In this document: piece by piece, positions 23,291 through 33,227 of the stretch
Position numbering within the stretch: position 1 is the stretch's first letter
Layout of the letters: each line of letters begins with the position of its first letter
Origin: Poa pratensis
Taxonomy: Eukaryota > Streptophyta > Magnoliopsida > Poales > Poaceae
Reading direction: 5' to 3'
Assembly (NCBI GenBank): GCA_947311845.1
Contig: CAMZMU010000069.1
Coordinates: 14,464,891-14,528,890, forward strand
DNA: 64,000 bases
Position numbers and translations under genes: made by a program
The notes under the pieces: model-generated
What the model was told of the DNA's origin: nothing
Database searches by the model: none
Seen by the model: only the letters and a program-made list of their open reading frames with translations

Positions 23291-23611
23291 CAGTACTAGA
23301 TATTCCCCCAAGCAGATAGCAGTACTTCACCAAGCTCATTTCGAAGAACAGCGCCCCAGGACCCAGTTCGCAGCTCATCATTAAACCCTGCATCAAAATT
23401 CAGTTTCGCCCAATAACATTAAGGGTTCCTCCACAACTCTACCTCTTCAGGCAGTACTGGATATTCCCCCAAGCAGATAGCAGTACTTCACAAAGCTCAT
23501 TTCGAAGAACAGCGCCCCAGGACCCAGTTCGCAGCTCATCATTAAACCTTGCATCAAAATTCAGTTTCGCCCAGTTACATTTAGGGTTCCTCCACAACTC
23601 TACCTCTTCAT
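23291..23611. repeat. 161-bp tandem duplication within LINE RNase H
   Basis: Copies 23291-23451 and 23452-23611 differ at only a few positions. They repeat the minus-strand RNase H segment that reads FDAGFNDELRTGSWGAVLRN. This adds to the inactivation of the LINE. Confidence 0.9.
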
Positions 23612-23839
23612 TTTGTTTACTCTTCCCGCGTGGACCATTAGATCCTGCTTTCTTTTCGGGTCAGAAAGTTTTGCAACGCATCTGGAGTCTTGTATTGCAC
23701 AAAGGTATGACTCCAAGAATTGTGCAGACTGATCAATCCCACATTTGCCATCCCCGAAAATAAAATTATTTCTGAGATGCCAAGTTCTCCACCAAAGAAA
23801 CAAAACTCATGTCTTCATCAAGATGGCTTAGTAATATTA

Positions 23840-24197
23840 GAGCATCCGCGGACACCGACCGAACAACCCTCAAAAGTGGCCACATCCAACCACAGCCCCC
23901 AAAAACACGCCTAATTGTCCGTCCGGATGCATGTGATTGGTGGAGATGGAGAGAGAAAGGAAAAAGAAAGAGAAAAGTAGTAGATAAAGTGATCCATGTC
24001 CTACGTGGCGGCTGTCTGGGCGCGTCCGGCAGCCCCAAACCCTCCCCACATATAGGATGAGTTTGTGGGCTGCTGAACAGCCCAGACGTTTGGGGAGGCT
24101 TTGCCCACCCCAGTTGGGTAGCTATTTTAGCTCATTTTCCGTCCGGAGCCCGTCCGGACGTTTGAGGAGGATTTGGCAAGCCCGCTTGGAAATGCTC
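23840..24197. mobile_element. PIF/Harbinger MITE with TTA target duplication
   Basis: Begins GAGCATCCGCGG and ends with the imperfect inverse (GAGCATTTCCAAGCGGG read from the right). TTA at 23837-23839 and 24198-24200. 358 bp, no transposase. Inserted within the second LINE. Confidence 0.85.
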
Positions 24198-25522
24198 TTA
24201 ACACCCAATCATGGTCGGTGTGTCGGAGTGCATGATCATCAGGTAGGACCATGCATATTTCAGTCTATATCGAAGGGCGCTTGCCTTTGTACAGTTCACC
24301 AATGCATGGTGGTTCGTCTCTGGTTCCATGCCACATGTACCGCATGTTGGGAAGTGAGTCCATATGCCGATGGTGCCGAAGGGCCTGTACGCCAAGAGTA
24401 TCAGTTGCAAGCTTCCATCCAAACACCCTCAATTTTGGAGGAACCTTTGTTTTCCAAATAATGTCCCAAATATCTCTCTGTCCAGCCGGTTTGTTGCTTT
24501 GCGCTGCACCTTGACCTCTTGCTTGAATTTCCAGCGCCAATCTATATGCACTTTTAACGGAGAACAAGCCATTTTTCTCATAGTTCCATGCTATTAAGTC
24601 TTCCCCATCAAAAGCCGAAATTTTTATCTGAAGAACGTGATCAGCATCAGATGGGTGGAAGATTAATTGATCGAACCACTGCTTCCTTCCTGCCCTTTGT
24701 AGCAGGGTCAATCAGGCTAGATGTTTCAGTCTAGGACTTCGCTTTTCCATATATTTTCAGGTTTCCTCTTGGCACCCAATTATCTCGCCAAATTCAAATT
24801 TTTGATCCTGACACTGCTCTCCATATAACACCATGTTTCAGTAACTCAAGACCATGCATGGTCCCTTGCCAGCTTGGGGATGAGATTTGAATGAAGGCCG
24901 TGTCAACAAGGTCACCCACAGGATAATATTTGGATTTTAGCAACCTCGCACATAGGCTATATGGACACTCGATTAGTCGCCATGCCTGTTTTTCAAGGAG
25001 CGCTTGATTAAACAAACTCAGATCTCTAAAACCTAATCCACCTTGACATTTTTGTTTTGTCATTTTGTCCCACACCATCCAATGGACTCTTCTTCGATCC
25101 GTCACCCCATCAGAAATTACGAATAATCTACGATACTTCATCACATAGACCAGCCGAAAATTCAAAGATGCTCATGGCATAAGTAGGTATTGCCTGTGCC
25201 ACTGATTTTACCAAGGTTTCTTTAGCCGCGCTCAACATATATTTCTCGACCAATCAGATCATTTCTTCGAAAGTTTTTTCCTTTGTCGGCTTGAACTTTT
25301 CATCCTTCATTCTTCCTTCTGGGATTGGGAGCCCGAAATATTTATCTTCAAAGGTAGTAGAATCCATTCCAAAAATAGAGGCAACAATCCCCCGTTTTGT
25401 TCTGAGCAATGTTGACCCAACATTAGTGAGCATTTAGTTGCGCCCGTTCTGATAGTCTTTTTTCTGGTCTCCTAATGTTTCATGGTTAGTTGATTTGCCC
25501 TCGTAGTATATCCTAGAAGAGC

Positions 25523-25895
25523 GGAAAGTGCTTTTTGGCTCCCGAGCTCGAGTGATATATTTATTTAAAAATAAGAAATTATATTTAAAGTTTAAAAATC
25601 TAAAAAAAATCATGCATGTTCCAATGATATATAATACAAGCCTGTAAAATCTTAATGCAAATCTATATATATTATAGGCTAGACAAAAATGACAACATTT
25701 GAAGATTTGAAACTATATCCAGAGATCTAAATTTGTAATTTTTGTGTAGGTTAGAATACAAAGTATTTCACATTGTGTTTTTGCGAGTCTATATGATATA
25801 TAATTGAAAACATGCATGTTTTTTCAGTTTTTTTGAAACTTTTAAATATATGTTCCAATTTTTAAAATAGCGGGAGCACTAAAGCTCTGGTGGAA
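25523..25895. mobile_element. AT-rich MITE-like element (GGAAAGTG end)
   Basis: Left end GGAAAGTGCTTTTTGGCTCC. The right arm contains the inverse core GGGAGCAC...AGCTC. The AT-rich core resembles the elements at 10198 and 49616. The right boundary is uncertain. Confidence 0.4.
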
Positions 25896-27239
25896 GAAAT
25901 GTCACTGTGGAAATTAACTTGGCGCATGAGTCCTCGAAGATACCATGGTGGACGTGGTACACGTGAAAACTGACTTTCAAAGCATCTTAAAAATCGTTTT
26001 AAATTACGGACAAGCGTTCACCACTAGCGTGCTGTTACCCATGCTTGGAACGTGGTTTCAGAGGATCATGACGGCTGAAGGTGATGGCCGTTTTCCGAAC
26101 ATCGGAGATATTCCAGGGTTGTCGGGCTCACATCGTAGACGGCACACGAAGGTGTCCGAAGGCTCCTAAAGCGTAGAGCCCCTCCGGGAATGACTCAACT
26201 GTCAGACGAGGGGGTGGGATCGAAAATTCGAGCAGGGGCAGCGCCGATGCTGCCAGTGTTGACGAGGGTGAAAGAAGAGCCCGTCGCGACTCTTTTAAAT
26301 TGGCGCACAAATCCTTTACCGAGCGCACCAACTGTTGAATTTTCGGTTTCTGGCTAGTGAATTTATATATGGATATGCTTTTGTGACCACGATTGGATGG
26401 ACTACAACACCAGCGCTATCAAACGATGCATAAATGTTCAGGACTCGGGATGGTCTCATGTAACAATTTTACTTATGTGTGTGGATGTATTCAAGCGCGC
26501 AGTGTGCTGAAAGTTGCAATAGGATGTTGTCGGCCAGTGAGAAGCCGCCTTGCCTGCTCGCCTACGCGGGGAAGATGTCGAAGAGCTCGCGGACGGTCTT
26601 CGGATTGTTCCACACGATCGTTTGGACAACATCTCATTCTATAGGCGTTGGATGTATATACTCAAGTACTCGTCACCATACCCCCTGGTGCAGACTTGCA
26701 TGTCGTACTTCATGTCGAGCTTCTTGTAGGTGCCTTCACAATTGCTATTGAAGACCTCGCAAATATCGGCCCAGGTGAAGATGTTGTAAGCCAGCAATCA
26801 AGAACGTGGGTTGACGAGATGGGAGGTATATGTTGGGATAGAGGTGGTAGAAATGATTTTGTCGACATTGGTGGTGACAATGGCGACGGTGACAGATTAA
26901 TGGGACATTTGATTCATACTTTTAGTCATGTTTAAATAGTAGTTATCATATTATGGGTGATACTTTTGTATCAAAAACTATGGTGAAGTTTAGAATTTGA
27001 ATGTTTGTACTTTAAAATATGTTGTCTAATGTCAAGTATTAAAACTATTGCCTAATGTTAAATAGGAAAAGTGGGATAAATTTGTCAAAATCACAAGATT
27101 GGTTTTAATATACGGGTTTTAATCTGGTGAAACCCAGGTCGTGTCGTAAAATCGGTTTACGGTTTACCATTTTCAGGAAAAAAAACCGGAAGCTCAAAGA
27201 CTGGTCATCACACATCTACCCCAGTCAATGTCCATGTAC
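25896..27239. other. No recognisable gene
   Basis: Short ORFs occur on both strands (for example minus 26331-26128 and plus 26479-26935), without conserved motifs or convincing splice patterns. Probably decayed repeat DNA. Confidence 0.3.
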
Positions 27240-27420
27240 CGCATAGTAAAAGGAAAAACATATGGAGTAGTCAGATGGTGACGGGGTAGTGTCAGCCAGC
27301 CAGCCTCAGCTGCAGCGGGCAATCTTTCTACTAGCTTTGTAGGCTCGTAGAGAGTTCAGCGTTGATCGATGAAAATAGGCATTACTACAACTTTACTACT
27401 AAGACTATGGTCACTGCAGT
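27240..27420 (+). repeat. Paralogous block shared with 36465-36690
   Basis: The words GTGTCAGCCAGCC, CAGCGGGCAATCTT and TTCAGCGTTGATCGATGAAA occur in the same order at 36510-36680, with rearranged spacing. It indicates an old duplication of anonymous DNA. Confidence 0.6.
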
Positions 27421-27532
27421 CTGTACTAGTGCCAGTAAATCTCTCCATGACTGTTGGTTGGTTCATATGAAGTGTGTGCGCGCACGACGTTATTGTGGTG
27501 TAAGAGCAACTCTAGCAGTGATCTAGCAGTGA

Positions 27533-29170
27533 GAGGATCTCCACTGGGGCTCCAAATTCGTGTCCGACATCCCCAATTAAGGCCCAATTGGGGGTGTCGG
27601 ACATGTGTCCGGTCAAGTTTTCGATCACGCCCACAGCGGCGCACCCCAAAGTTCTGTCCTCCAAATGCGACATATGATCGAACGCCTTGTGGGCGGCAAC
27701 TTGTGTCGGCCGCGGCATTCGAACTAATTTAAAAAGATACAAATTTAAACAAAAACGATACAAGTTACAAACTTAAACTAACACGTTACAAAGTTCAACG
27801 AAAACCATAGAAACTTAAACTAAAGCCTAATCTCCGCCGCTCGGACTAGCCTCGCCGTCGTGTGTGGCCTTCTGGGCTAAGCGGGAACGCACACGCCTCT
27901 CCTGCCGGAGCTGACTCGCCGCCCGGCGCATGGCATCCCTCTCCGCCGCCGACGCTGCCTGCGCCTGCCTCCCGCGAGCCTGCCTCTCCGCCCGCAGCTG
28001 GTTCAGCTCCTCGTGCGCCTCCCGCTCGGCGCGCAGCCGGGAGGCCGCATCTGCTAGCTCCTCCGCCTCTGCGATGAGCTGTTGCTGCGTGGCCTCCTCC
28101 GCCTGGGCGTTGAGCTGCTCGTACGCCGCCCGCTCGGTGGCCATGAAGGCGCGGCAACGCTCGTCGCGCTCCACGCTCAGGATGGAGGCCTGGATGATTG
28201 TGGCCTCCACGGCGTTCTCAGCCGCCTCGTAGCCAAGCCTGACCTGGTGGTTTGCCTGCTCGTTGCGCCAGCTCTCGAACGAGTTGGCGGCAACCACCTG
28301 GTCAGGCCACAGCGGCGGCGGGAGCGCGTGCTGAGGCGGTAGCACCTGCTCCGGTGGCGGCGACACCTCATCGAGCTCCGGTGGCGGCTCCTGGCCGGGG
28401 TACGGGTCCTGCACGGGCTCCTGCTCGTCCACGTCGACGTCGTCCACATCCGCCTAGTCGAACGGATGTTCGTCGGCGACGGCGGCGTCCTCCTGTGCCG
28501 TGTCGTGTGCACGGCGTGCTGCCTGGGGAGCGTGGCCCATGAGTTGGTGAGACGGTGAGGCATGGTTATGCGCTGGGCTACCGTGACTATGTGGTCAAAT
28601 GGCTACGGCGAGCGTCGGTGCTGGTGTGGCGAAATGGCTGCACGGCGAGGGCCACTTTATAGCCGTCCAAGGTAGAGGCGGGAAACCGAGGCGGGAAGCG
28701 GTGGCGCTGGGCGGGAAGCGCCGAGTGGGTGAGCACGCGTCGCGTCGGAGTTAATAACGGCGAACGTCTCCGCCAATGCGCCGCTTGGGAAGCCGAGAAA
28801 GACTGGGCGCTTAGCAGGCGCCGCCGTAAATGCGAGGCGTGCGGGAGACGCATCGCCGTCCCGTCCCTTTGTCGCCTGCGGAAACGCGTCGCCATTAACG
28901 CGGGCGGAACGGCCTCCTGCACGGCGCCTTAAACCCATGGCCAGGCCGGCGCTGTCTCTATGATGGGCGGGTCACCCATGTCGGAGGGCATGTCCGGGCA
29001 GTGTCCGGCACCCCCGAGAGGGCCTCCAAACTTGGAGGCCTTTTCGGGTGTGCCGGACACGAATTCGCTCGGGGCGACCCTTTGGGGGGTGCCGCTGGTG
29101 ACGATTTTGGTGTCCGAACCCCCAATTGGGCTTTAGGGGGGTCATTTGGAGGCCCCCGGTGGAGATGCTC
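27533..29170 (-). mobile_element. PIF/Harbinger element (inner) with cargo ORF
   Basis: Left end GAGGATCTCCACTGGGGCTCC, right end (inverted) GAGCATCTCCACCGGGGGCC. Flanks are TGA at 27530-27532 and TAA at 29171-29173, consistent with a mutated 3-bp target duplication. Both ends are strongly similar to those of 31412-33096. Confidence 0.8.
27827..28540 (-). CDS. Cargo ORF of inner Harbinger element, coiled-coil protein
   Basis: The minus-strand frame opens at ATG 28540 (MGHAPQAARRAHDTAQ) and reads to 27827 with a single in-frame TAG near 28455, after DEHPFD. It has an acidic, Pro-rich N-terminal part (DVDDVDVDEQEPVQ) and a long Ala/Glu/Arg-rich helical region (about residues 95-230) that should form a coiled coil. 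Composition is unlike a DDE transposase. Function unknown. The shared upstream region with the element at 31412-33096 suggests a promoter belonging to the element ends. The stop means this copy would give a shortened product starting at a later codon. Confidence 0.5.
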
Positions 29171-29480
29171 TAATAATCTGATAAATCGTATCCGGTAAGC
29201 CGGATACTGATTATCCGCTACGAGCTGAGCTCGGTCAGAACAGATACAGAAAATTCATACTGGATATTCAAACAGAAAGCTAGATTTCAAGTTCGCGCGA
29301 GAAATCAACAAGGAAACATATTCAACAGTGCGATACAACTGAAATTAAAGTGGGATACAACTGAAATTAAACTAGATACAAACTGAAATATAAACCCTTG
29401 ATCTACGGCGAGCCTCTACGGTGGCGAGCTTCTCCGGAGGCGTCGCCGATCTCCTCCCCGGCGTCGGCGTCAGCGTCGAC

Positions 29481-30151
29481 CTACGGGTCGATGTCGAGCT
29501 CCTCCTTCTCGGCGATGACATGCAGCGCCACCGCGAGCTCCTGCTCGTCCACCGCCGCCGTCAGGCGCTCCTCGGCACCGGGAGCTCCGGCCTCCAGTGC
29601 CGCCGTAGTGGCGGCGACCTCCGCCTTGGCTCCACGGACGCGGCCGTACGCCGGCAGCAACACGTCGTGGAAGCGGACGAGGCGGACGTGCCCGGCGGAA
29701 TGCGATCCTCCACGAACTCGTCTGATGGCTCCTCCGCCGGCTCCTCCCGCTTCCTCCTCCAATTGCCGCTCGCGCTCCCCTCCTCCTCGTCGTGCCTCCG
29801 CAGCGTCCGCGGCGTCATGAGCCCCACCCACCGGCGGTCCTTGTACGAGCCGCGGAGGCGTGCGACATTCGAGCGCTTCTCGGCCGCCTCCTGCGCCGCC
29901 TTCTCCGCTGCCCTCCTCGCCGCCTCGTCTTCCGGCGGCTCCCAGCCTCCTCCGCGATTGCCGGAGGCGCGCATGGTCGACCCCGCCATGGAACTGTTGC
30001 TTGGAAGGGGAGGGAAGGCGAGGCGCGGCGTGGATTGCTCGCCGGAGTTGGGAGCGAGCTGCGGCGGCGTTGTGCTGGGTGCGGCGGACGGGTGCCGTAT
30101 TGGTACCGAATCGACCCCTCCGCCCTGGCTATATAGTGCAGAAGGCGCCAC
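29481..30151 (-). CDS. Cargo ORF of outer Harbinger element
   Basis: Minus strand. The frame 30151-29561 starts MAPSALYSQGGGVDSVP and contains SSMAGSTMRASGNRGGG, an EAARRAAEKAAQEAAEKRS helix and a basic segment (LRGSYKDRRWVGLMTPRTLRRH). An overlapping frame (29831-29481) continues with acidic helical sequence, so one frameshift near 29650 probably separates parts of one ORF. A more likely start is the internal MAGSTMRASG (about 29989). It has no transposase motif and I do not recognise the product. Confidence 0.45.
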
Positions 30152-30288
30152 TTATCCGGGGACTGGACAAACTTTTCCGGGCCGTGGGCTTATTCTGTTT
30201 CTGATCGGGCCGAAAAAACGGCCTGTACCCTAAATCAGCCAGACTTTTCCGGGCCGAGGGGCTTATCCAGCGGCTAGAGTTGCTCTAA

Positions 30289-31408
30289 ACCGGGAGCCAA
30301 GCAAAAGATTTGCTACCGGTGGCCCTAGAGACGAAATAAAGAAGCACCATGGTGTAGTCTAGTCATGTCCTTTTCATAGTAACTCAACAACTTTTAGGCG
30401 AAAACCATCTTTTCCGCTGTTTTATACCTTAAATCCTACTCCCTTTGTTTTATAATATAAAATGTTTCAGACGTTCCAATATGGACCATATACGTGACAA
30501 AATGAGTGATCTGCCCACTAAAATACATTTAGATACGAACGGACGCTTCTTCGTCTTCCCCTTCGACACTTCTTCTCTGGTGCGCTCGGACGCGTCCGCT
30601 ACAATTTCGTTCTGCATGCATTCAGAATTATAAATATTTATATTTATTCTATATGGTTCATCAAACTTTTCAAAGTTAAAATTTGAAAAAAAAACTTATT
30701 GTTGTGAAGTAATATGAAATGAAGAATAAAAGTTTTACAAGATGCGGTAATTACAAAAATGAAACTAGCGTGACAAGACACTACCAGTTGCCTGGTTAGC
30801 ATCAGCTTATTCCTCTTACACAACAACCAACAAACATGGAGAAAACAAAATGGTTTTACTAATTCTCAATCCAATGTGAATTAAGTTAGATCTCGTTCAA
30901 CTTTAACACTGTTAATTTGGAGTTGTAATTGAAACTTTTTAGTTGCAAGAATGTTGTAAATGGGATTTTTCGATTATGAGTTAGTTCCAATTGTGATAAA
31001 TAGTTCACGTGGTAAAAATATATTCACACAGCTAAAACGTTATTCACGTAATTAAAAACATGGTATGACGTCACTTGATTGAGAATTAGGCTACATTTTG
31101 TAGCAAAGTACTATTTTTAAAGTTTTCTAAGAAATTTATGGTTACAAAAATATTACAGTTTAAGACCGTTTGAGGTGTTTGACTCTAACATACAGTGAAG
31201 TTTTGAAACCATGGGTAGACGCGTGGTCGTGGTCCGCGTTATGTTGCCCATTTTTCGTGGAGCTGATCCCACTAGTCTAGCTCGAAACGAGGCGTAGTAC
31301 CATAGTGCCAAAAGTTCAATTCGCCGTTTAAGCGATATTTGGCACCACAAATTTCTTACTATTATTTCACGCGGTGATTCAAAGCAAAAGAGATTGAAAG
31401 GAGACCCG
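30289..31408. other. No gene; truncated Stowaway/mariner MITE
   Basis: CTCCCTTTGTTTTATAATAT near 30438, followed by ATGGACCATATACGTGACAAAATGAGTG-like sequence, matches one arm of a grass mariner-type MITE. The other arm is missing. The rest (30620-31400) is AT-rich with no supported ORF. Confidence 0.5.
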
Positions 31409-31411
31409 TAA

Positions 31412-33096
31412 GAGCATCTCCACCGGGGGCTTCCAAATCTGTGTCCGACACCCCCAATTGAGGCCTAATTAGGGTGCCGGACATGTGTCTGGCCAATTGG
31501 GGGTGCAGCCCACAGCGGCGCACCCCAACAAAAAAAAGATACATATGAAGAAATTTAAACGTATTTTTGAATTTCGTTCAGATTTGTTATATTTTACATA
31601 AGTTTGAACGGAATTTAAAACCTAAACTAAAACCCTCACTACTCGAGGTCGTCCCAGTCGACGCCGTCGTCGCTTTTGTCGTCGAGCACGACGTAGGTGG
31701 AGGAGGACGAGGCACGGCTGGTGGAGGCGCCGTCGTGGCGTGGCGCGCGGCTTGAGGAGGCACCGCCAGAGGAGGACGAGGCCGCCATCTGGGTCGAGCA
31801 CGCCAGGGTCGCCATCAGCCCCGACGAGTCCTGCTCGATGTCGACCACCGAGTCGGAGAGCGCCGCCAGTAGGCCCGGTGTGTCACCGTCGTGCTCGTTC
31901 CGCGTCTCGGACGGCACGTCGTACCATGCCGGTGTCACCTCCAACGGCATTGGCTCCGCCCTAGGACGACGGAGGTAGAGGCGTCCGCGTGGTGGCGACC
32001 GCTGACGTTGGCGTTCGCGGATGGTGATGCCGCCTCCACCACGCGGCGGCGAGCGGCGCTCCTGCTTCACCTTCACCACCTGGCGCGGCGTGGGGCGCGG
32101 TGGAGGGAAGCGCTGCTCCGGTGGAAGGAGGCGCAGCGGGATGGCGCTGCCCGTGGCGGCGTGCCGGCGAGCGGCTTCGAGCGCGGAGGCAACCGTGTGG
32201 CCGGTTGCATCCCACCAGTCGTGGTGGCCCTCCGTGTTGTAGCGCGTCCGGAGCGCGCGCGGGCCGTCGAAGGTGTCGATCACCATCAGCCGCTCCTGCT
32301 CGAAGCACCGGAGCCAAGGGCCCCAGTTGGCCTGGCCGTCGTCGTTCTCGGGGAGGGCCCACTCCGCCGGTGTCATCTAGCTCCGCCGGCTAGCGATGAA
32401 TCGCCGCATCTGCTCGGCTGTCTGGGGCAGCGGTGGCACGGGAAGGCCACCGGGCGAGACGGGCCAGTGCTTGGGTAGGCGGCAGTCCGGAGGGGCGAGG
32501 AGCCCGTACCGGTGCAGCTCCCAGGCATCCTCGCTCTGGATCGTGCGCCCGCTGTACGCCATGGCTGCCGGAGGGGATTAAGGGCGAGGGGATCGGAGTG
32601 ATGAGGGCGAGGAAGGAGACGGGGTGGATAAGCACGGCCAGGGCAGCCGGGGTTTATCTAGGCGATGGGCGGTGCGACCGGCGTAAATGCGACACGTGGG
32701 GAATCCGCACACCGGCCGCGTGGCCTGAGCCGTCGCGTCGCCTGGCCGCCGTTAATGGCATGCGTGCGTGCAGGCGCACCGGCGTCCAGTCGCGTTGCGT
32801 TGGAAACCGCCTACGACTGCGCCATTAACGCGGCCAGACCGGCCTCCTGCACGGCGCGATAAATGACGCCTGAACATGGCGTCTGTATGACGGGCGGGCC
32901 ACCCCTGTCAGAGGCCATGTCTGCCCCATGTCCGGCACCCCGAGAGGGCCTCCAAGCTTGGAGGCCCTTTCGGGGGTGCCAGGCACGATTTCGCTCGGCC
33001 TGACCCTTTGGGGGGTGTCGCTGGTAGGCGATTTTGGCGTCCGAACCCCCAATTAGGTTTTGGAGGGTCATTTGGAGGCCCCCGGTGGAGATGCTC
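31412..33096 (-). mobile_element. PIF/Harbinger element with cargo ORF
   Basis: Ends GAGCATCTCCACCGGGGGC and its inverse, flanked by TAA at 31409-31411 and 33097-33099. 1685 bp. The terminal 100 bp on the left and 230 bp on the right are homologous to 27533-29170, but the ORF inside is different. No transposase. Confidence 0.9.
31639..32562 (-). CDS. Cargo ORF of Harbinger element 31412-33096
   Basis: One minus-strand frame from ATG 32562 to TGA-region 31639, with one in-frame TAG at about 32378. It reads MAYSGRTIQSEDAWELHRYG...MRRFIASRRS, stop, MTPAEWALPENDDGQANWGPW, then RRYNTEG-like and Pro/Arg-rich segments (PPRPTPRQVVKVKQERRSPP), a Ser-rich tract, and an acidic tail (DDKSDDGVDWDDLE). 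About 308 codons in all. There are no DDE residues in a recognisable arrangement. Possibly an accessory protein of a Harbinger lineage or captured host sequence; function unknown. Confidence 0.5.
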
Positions 33097-33227
33097 TAAC
33101 CTATGTGTTGATTATTTGATCCAGGTATTGATGACCGATGAATTACAAGACTAATTTTGCTACAAGTGTATAAACATGTTTTTAGCCTCGGACATGAATG
33201 AAACGTGGGATAACTGAGTCCACTACA

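Larger units (their letters stand above)
22957..25440 (-). mobile_element. Second LINE, 5'-truncated, decayed
   Basis: The T run 22957-22968 is the complement of its tail. On the minus strand the reverse-transcriptase thumb (FEDKYFGLPIPEGRMKDEKFK, about 25360-25300; then AKETLVKSVAQAIPTYAMSIF), QGGLGFRDLSLFNQALLEKQAWR (about 25040), zf-RVT (PPKLRVFGWKLATDTL, about 24440) and an RNase H domain (AKLNFDAGFNDELRTGSWGAVLRNELGE, about 23410 and again near 23570) occur in order. Several stops and frame changes make it dead. It differs from the LINE at 2818-8377 by having RNase H. A Harbinger MITE and a 161-bp tandem duplication lie inside. Confidence 0.85.
27504..30285 (-). mobile_element. PIF/Harbinger element (outer) with cargo ORF
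   Basis: Ends GAGCAACTCTAGC and its inverse GCTAGAGTTGCTC, flanked by TAA at 27501-27503 and 30286-30288. A second Harbinger element (27533-29170) sits just inside the left end. The right part carries a minus-strand ORF. No DDE transposase is visible, so it is non-autonomous. Confidence 0.8.

Noticed and set aside
31561..32600. Plus-strand ORFs across the Harbinger element (for example 31891-32478)
   Set aside because: Shadows of the minus-strand cargo ORF, which has a continuous frame and sensible composition.
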